From the NCBI RefSeq assembly GCF_000499385.1, contig NW_013651774.1, forward strand, positions 4,148 through 17,102: a DNA stretch of 12,955 bases, written 5' to 3'. Made by a program: the position numbers and the translations under genes. This DNA comes from Eimeria necatrix (lineage: Eukaryota > Apicomplexa > Conoidasida > Eucoccidiorida > Eimeriidae). Below, piece after piece: positions 9,050 through 12,955 of the stretch (position 1 is the first letter of the stretch; each line of letters opens with the position of its first letter). A model generated the notes under the pieces. The model was not told the DNA's origin and did no database searches. It saw only the letters and a program-made list of their open reading frames with translations.

Positions 9050-9340
9050 TTAGGGAAGAGGAGACCCTCTCTGTGCTGAGCTAATTATTTGAATAATCGC
9101 AGATCCAACAACTACGAAGAGAAAGACTCCCAGGACGATGGGGCCCACTGGATATCCTTTTCCCTTCTTGTGTCGGCTCTCCGGGGCATGGCCCCTCTTC
9201 GTAATGCTCCGATCAAACGCTTCAATCTTCTTAGAGTATTTTCTGTTTGTCCCCTGAAACAAATATAAAAAAGCAGGAAAAAAGGCGGCCCAAAAAACAC
9301 GAGACATACGTTACCAAACCCCCCTGAGGAAAGCTGTCAT
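9050..9340 (-). CDS. RAMP4/SERP1-type ER translocon-associated protein
   Basis: RAMP4/SERP1 is a small tail-anchored protein of the rough ER that associates with the Sec61 translocon and ribosome and stabilises new membrane proteins under stress. The main exon is 9253-9050 (67 residues plus TAA). It shows the basic N-terminal part (KKIEAFDRSITKRG), the linker KKGKGYPVGP and one C-terminal membrane helix (about PIVLGVFLFVVVGSAIIQII). The KKGK-YPVGPI-LG and VVGS--QII segments fit the plant and protist form of the family. The exon is preceded by a pyrimidine tract ending TTTCAG. A candidate first exon, 9340-9320 (seven residues starting M-T-A-F-L-R-G), joins in frame across a 66-base intron, giving 74 residues, but its donor GTTTGG is poor. 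Without splicing, an ATG at 9307 would give 85 residues with a hydrophobic leader. Family identity is firm; the first exon is not. Confidence 0.85.
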
Positions 9341-9643
9341 GGATCGGTTCGGCGACAAAGTAAAACGAACACGGACTGGATAAAAACGGATAGCGCAGTA
9401 AAGTGAACGGAATATATCCTTCGGCCGTGCATCAGTGGCGGATTTTCGCGCTGTGCAGGAAAAGGTTCAGGGGTTTCCGTGTCTCCGTGAAGAATTGAGG
9501 GCACAGCGGCGATGTCGCCGTCCCGATGCTCAATGTTCGTCATTCTTCATGAAGAGTATTTACATAAATAAAAAGGCGCCTGTGGATCTCGAATCAATGT
9601 TACTTGTGGGTCGCTCTGTTAGCTCACCGCCATCTTCTTGCAG
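9341..9643. other. Upstream region of the RAMP4-like gene
   Basis: This interval lies upstream of the minus-strand RAMP4-like gene and probably holds its promoter and 5' untranslated region. Short open frames on both strands (9337-9543 minus, 9435-9647 plus) carry no recognisable domain. The plus-strand end of the interval reads CCATCTTCTTGCAG, a good splice-acceptor-like string directly before the ATG at 9644. Confidence 0.4.
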
Positions 9644-9766
9644 ATGAGCCGTCAATCGCTGTTCGAAGACACCCGGAAGGTGTCAAACAACTTCAGCCGG
9701 AGCTCAGCGAGTTCTAACTCACAGAATATGACCTCACTCTTAAAATTTGGCTTTAAGCCGTCCTAA
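9644..9766 (+). CDS. Small open frame or exon, 40 codons, unknown
   Basis: ATG at 9644 follows directly on a pyrimidine-rich CTTCTTGCAG string, so this may be the 5' edge of an exon rather than a true start. The frame gives 40 residues, rich in Ser/Asn and ending LLKFGFKPS before TAA. A second frame starts in the overlapping TAATG (ATG 9766) and runs 52 very basic residues (start MVAKHKKRW) to TGA at 9922-9924. I recognise neither. Both are short enough to be chance; the acceptor-like string and protein-like composition are the only reasons to list them. Confidence 0.2.
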   Translation: MSRQSLFEDTRKVSNNFSRSSASSNSQNMTSLLKFGFKPS

Positions 9767-9924
9767 TGGTAGCAAAGCATAAGAAAAGGTGGGCACGGGA
9801 CCAAGACAGGGCCCCGAAAGGAGCGGCGGGACGGAAGAGCGCAACGTCGCAGCGAAGGCTAGAAGGACTGCTGCTAGCGAGGCTTCTGCATTACCAAAAA
9901 TGTGCAGTGTCTACGGAACAATGA

Positions 9925-11370
9925 CTTGAGGATATATTTGAATAATTGGGTGCGCATTGCTCAGGCACTTCGAAATCTGGCTCGATGAACGAGATGAACT
10001 ACTAATTTTGTTCTGCCACTGCTCCGACAGCACTAAACTGCACAATTTACCTCTATACCCGTTTCCAGCGGGTCATTTTCTGTACCCCCTACTACGTTTA
10101 GCCATAATTTATTAGGTGAGCACCTCTACCACAGAAGTGAGGCTCTCTGTTGTCTATGCAATCCAGCGCTTAATTTCATTCTTCGGCCGGCGCCTACAAA
10201 AGAAATCATTCTCTATAAAGTTTTCTGGATAGCTTTTATACGGATAGTTTGTGGTGCCTAAACACAGCTGTTGATTGTACAGCAGTTCATGCCAGTCAGA
10301 CTATGGGCTGCCTATGGATTTGGGAGATGCTAAACCCCCAAAGGCTTGCACTTCTACAGAGAGATAATGAATGCATGCAGAGACTTGTGTTGAGTCTCCG
10401 TGTTAAGACCCGGCGCGACGGCAGTTCCCACTGCGCTGAAGGCACCTTCGTATGTAGAGCATTCCTGGCATTTCTTGAGGCCTTCTAGTGATCTAGGTGA
10501 TGAGGATATTCATCCTACAAGAGGTCGTGCTTGCTAAGGAACCTCTCTGCGCCTATATGCAGAACATAGTTGATCTGCAAACAGCTTGATGGTGGCTTTG
10601 GGAAGTCTCCCAAGCTTAGGCTTGTCAAAATTTCAGAAGTGCTTACTATGTCAGGACTACGGGCAAAGGCTAAACTTTGATTCAGATGAGTATTGGGATG
10701 CGAAATCAACAATGGGAGCAGGCAGGCATCTCCGCATGAAGCGTACGTTGTGCGCCACAGACTGGTGGAAAAGTGTGAAGTGCTGTACTGCTTTTCTGTG
10801 AAAAACCATGAGACGGGGACAAATAACTAACTAGGAAGCAGAACCTTTAGTGGCCAACGACGATTTTCCTCGTCATCCTACGGGTGTGGCCACGTAGCAC
10901 GAGAGAGCACAGAGTAGTTGGCGTTATTCGTGAAGACAAATATATTTTGGTTGTTTCTGTAAGAGACGGGTAGAGCGCAATCGGCAGTTCTCAGTTCCTA
11001 CAGTATAGCTGTCTCATTCGCTTCACGGAGAAGATGTTCCCCTGAGTTTCATTACCAAGTCGCTAAACAAAGGTTTCTAAACCTGCCTTTCAGTGACTCT
11101 TTTGTTTCCGAAAACTTGATGTTCCGTTGCTTCTTGAAATCAGTTGGATGACTGCCGGAAAGTACAAGTGAAGTCCTCTCAGAGAATGCCCAATTATATT
11201 CTCCAACACGAAGTGCAGAAACGCAAATATGTATTATATACCGGCTCAGGATGTATTTACAACTAGGACTTGCGGCTGCCTTGCAAGAGTTCCTGAGTGT
11301 AACACGCCCGTAGTGCGTAACGCTACAGCGTTCCCCAGGAGCAGTCTTCAGAGGTTCAAAAAAATGTGCT
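9925..11370. other. Intergenic sequence without recognisable gene
   Basis: No frame here shows a known domain. Plus-strand frames at 10249-10488 and 10586-10801 and a 127-codon minus-strand frame at 11052-11435 look like chance: they have no motif and no supporting splice context. AT-rich patches occur near 9931-9950 and 10195-10245. A GCATGC box lies at 10373-10378. Two (T/A)GAGACG heptamers occur at 10809 and 10962 but are not clearly above chance frequency in the window. Confidence 0.5.
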
Positions 11371-12048
11371 ATGGGGGGTAATGGTAATAGAGCTAGTTTG
11401 ACAGAAGAAATCCGATTGCTGCACCACACAAGCACGTCAGTGCTTTGGAGAGACAGCTGCCATACGAACGCCGAGAGGCTACCGAATTATCTCTTTCTGA
11501 AGATGGACCAATGACAACAACAGCAGCAATTTAATACTTTAAGTCCACGCCTTGAAAAGCGTACAAGACTAAAACAGCTATTTAAGCGGCTGCAAAAGAT
11601 TCACATTTGCAGAGCGGGAGATGTACTGAACAGTTTACCAGAACTGAACTCTCGTCATCCGCCCATCCCTGTTGAGTGCAAAGAATCCCTTCTACAGAGT
11701 CGTTGCCAGCTTTACAGCGAGGCCACACAGCAGACAACGCAAGGCTTACCCTCCGTCAGAGCTCTGTTTCATGCACAATGTGCAGAAAATTTGTACCTTG
11801 GATGGGCCGGAGAAGATATGCGTCACTTTCCAAGAACATTAAAAATGCTCAGAGGAAAGCCAAGGAGAGTTTCGCAAGGCAACAGCATTACTGCAGTTGA
11901 TGCTGTTTCCTTTCGTTGCTGCTGTAGCATATGCGGCTGCCGTTGTTGTTGGGTCTGCTCCTATTGTTTCTCAAAGCTTTTCCCTACAGCTTCTGCTACT
12001 GCATCTGTTGCTTTTCGCTCCTGTGCGCGGGCTGCTATCGTGTGTTAG
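11371..12048 (+). other. 226-codon frame interrupted once by TGA, unknown
   Basis: From ATG 11371 the frame runs 47 codons to TGA at 11512-11514. It then stays open in the same frame for 177 more codons to TAG at 12046-12048. The second part begins with a Gln run (CAA/CAG), has a basic Lys/Arg/Leu-rich segment (LEKRTRLKQLFKRLQK) and a mixed, protein-like middle. It then passes into a Cys-rich tail where it enters the triplet-periodic block. I recognise no family. The part after TGA could be an internal exon, with the AACAACAG just past the stop as an acceptor, or the whole may be a pseudogene or chance. The TGA context is CAA-TGA-CAA. Confidence 0.25.
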
Positions 12049-12422
12049 CAGCGGTTGCCTCGGTTGCTATTTTCAGTGCAACCGTCCTAGCGGCTGTTCC
12101 TGCTGTGTTGAGTGCTGCAGCTTCATCTGCTGCACCATATTTTGCTTACTAGTTGCTATATCTCCTTGCTGTCCTGCTGTTGCTCGCGTATGTGGAGGTC
12201 GTTACGGTCGCTGTACCGGATGGTGCTCTGTCTGGTGCAACTGTTCGAACGGTTGCCACAGCTGTTGCCTTAGTTGTCCAAAGACCTTTTGCTCTTAAAA
12301 ATTCTCTTGTATTTGCAGTTGCTGCCGTTGAAGGTGATTTGTTCGTTTCCACCAAAGGTGCCGTTGCTGCTGCGTCTGCTGCTGTTTTGCTTGCTGCTCT
12401 GCTGCTGTGCTTGCGGCTCTAG
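11897..12422 (+). repeat. Triplet-periodic TGC/TGT/GCT-rich block
   Basis: For about 520 bases the plus strand is dominated by TGC, TGT, GCT and GTT steps, giving a strong three-base rhythm. One frame reads mostly Ala/Val/Leu but contains TAG at 12150-12152; another reads Cys/Ser-rich and stops at 12296-12298. The complementary strand reads CAG/CAA/GCA-like triplets, with short Gln runs near 12350-12400. It looks like a decayed CAG-type triplet repeat of the kind abundant in coccidian, especially Eimeria, genes. I cannot tell whether it is part of an exon on either strand. Confidence 0.55.
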
Positions 12423-12955
12423 TAACGTTCCCTGATGCACCAAGAGAGCTGCATCCACCTGAGCACGCCTGATAAACGAATTCAACGTTGTGGACAAACA
12501 TGTTCGGTACAATGCACATACTCCGTCACGATGCCTAATTTTTTGTAGTCAGCCGGTAAAAACTAGACGTGTCTGTGAATACCTGGAGATTGGGGCTGGA
12601 GCTAGCCCCGGCACCGGTGCAGGCCTCCTCCCCACAGGGACAACCAGGCAAGAACCCTGAGTGGGGAGACTTTCAAGAAAAATGGATTTAAGGACGTGAG
12701 AAGATGACTACACTCAATGATACATTTTGTATTTATTTCATAAGAGATGCGTCGAAGGTAGAAGGTTTTCCAGAGGCCCCTATTCTTGGGCCAGGTAGCA
12801 GCGTAGTCGCAGCAGTAGGCGCTGTGCACTACACTTCATCTCCACGTGCACGAACAATTTGTGCGCTTTCTTGGGAGCCCATATGTACATTTAACTACGG
12901 TATAGTGCTGTGATCTGCCTTGGTAGCGTTAAACGGTTATGTCATGCTTTGCAAC
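12423..12955. other. Terminal stretch without recognisable gene
   Basis: No frame here shows a recognisable domain; frames at 12602-12829 (minus) and 12704-12913 (plus) overlap each other and look like chance. A GC-rich patch at 12592-12620 contains GGGGCT...AGCCCC (six-base stem) and the perfect 10-base palindrome GCACCGGTGC at 12611-12620. Confidence 0.5.

Noticed and set aside
10809..10968. Two (T/A)GAGACG heptamers, a motif known from Toxoplasma promoters, upstream of the 11371 frame.
   Set aside because: Counting both strands, the window has about five such heptamers, including ones inside the LTR and transporter exon or intron sequence. That is near the chance expectation, so they do not support a promoter.
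11052..11435. A 127-codon minus-strand frame.
   Set aside because: It has no recognisable motif and no splice context. It also overlaps the start of a plus-strand frame, so length alone is not enough.
11512..11514. The idea that TGA is a sense codon in this genome, because two long frames are each broken by one TGA.
   Set aside because: The transporter gene ends in TGA where the family's C-terminus is expected, uses TGG for its many tryptophans, and has no internal TGA in its exons.
12611..12620. Perfect palindrome GCACCGGTGC next to a GGGGCT/AGCCCC pair.
   Set aside because: Short GC-rich palindromes are common, and there is no associated gene or repeat to give it meaning.

Overview
The window looks like nuclear DNA of an intron-rich protist, most likely a coccidian apicomplexan or a close alveolate relative. 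The evidence is a ten-exon membrane transporter gene with short GT-AG introns (87-330 bases) and roughly balanced base composition. GCATGC sites are frequent, a motif known to be enriched in several apicomplexan genomes. A long stretch of TGC/TGT/GCT triplets recalls coccidian, especially Eimeria, DNA. A Ty3/gypsy-type retroelement fits Eimeria-like lineages better than Toxoplasma. The taxonomic call is inference, not proof.

Layout. (1) Positions 1-1616 hold the 5' end of a minus-strand Ty3/gypsy-type LTR retrotransposon: a candidate 5' LTR (about 1291-1616), a tRNA primer-binding site resembling a tRNA-Pro target (1271-1288), and a gag frame (1189 down to 92) with two CCHC zinc knuckles and one internal TGA. 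Pol runs off the left edge. (2) Positions 1617-4858 have no recognisable gene, but contain a long near-perfect hairpin at 2901-2961. (3) Positions 4859-8435 on the plus strand hold a choline transporter-like (SLC44/CTL) gene. I reconstructed it as ten exons with compatible phases, giving 666 residues. (4) On the minus strand, 9340-9050, lies a small gene for a RAMP4/SERP1-type ER translocon protein, convergent with the transporter gene. (5) Positions 9341-12955 are mostly without recognisable genes. They include two tiny open frames (9644-9924), a plus-strand frame of 226 codons broken by a single TGA (11371-12048), and an overlapping triplet-periodic block (11897-12422).

Functional links. 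The two confident host genes are both membrane-system genes: a polytopic CTL transporter linked by family to choline/ethanolamine supply for phospholipid synthesis, and a tail-anchored ER protein of the Sec61 environment. They lie tail to tail, so they probably have separate promoters and share only the 614-base intergenic spacer. Nothing in the sequence shows a direct functional partnership. I found no convincing new multi-gene system. The items most worth a second look are the TGA-interrupted frames, the retroelement's primer choice, the shortened loop in the transporter model, the 61-base hairpin and the triplet-rich block.
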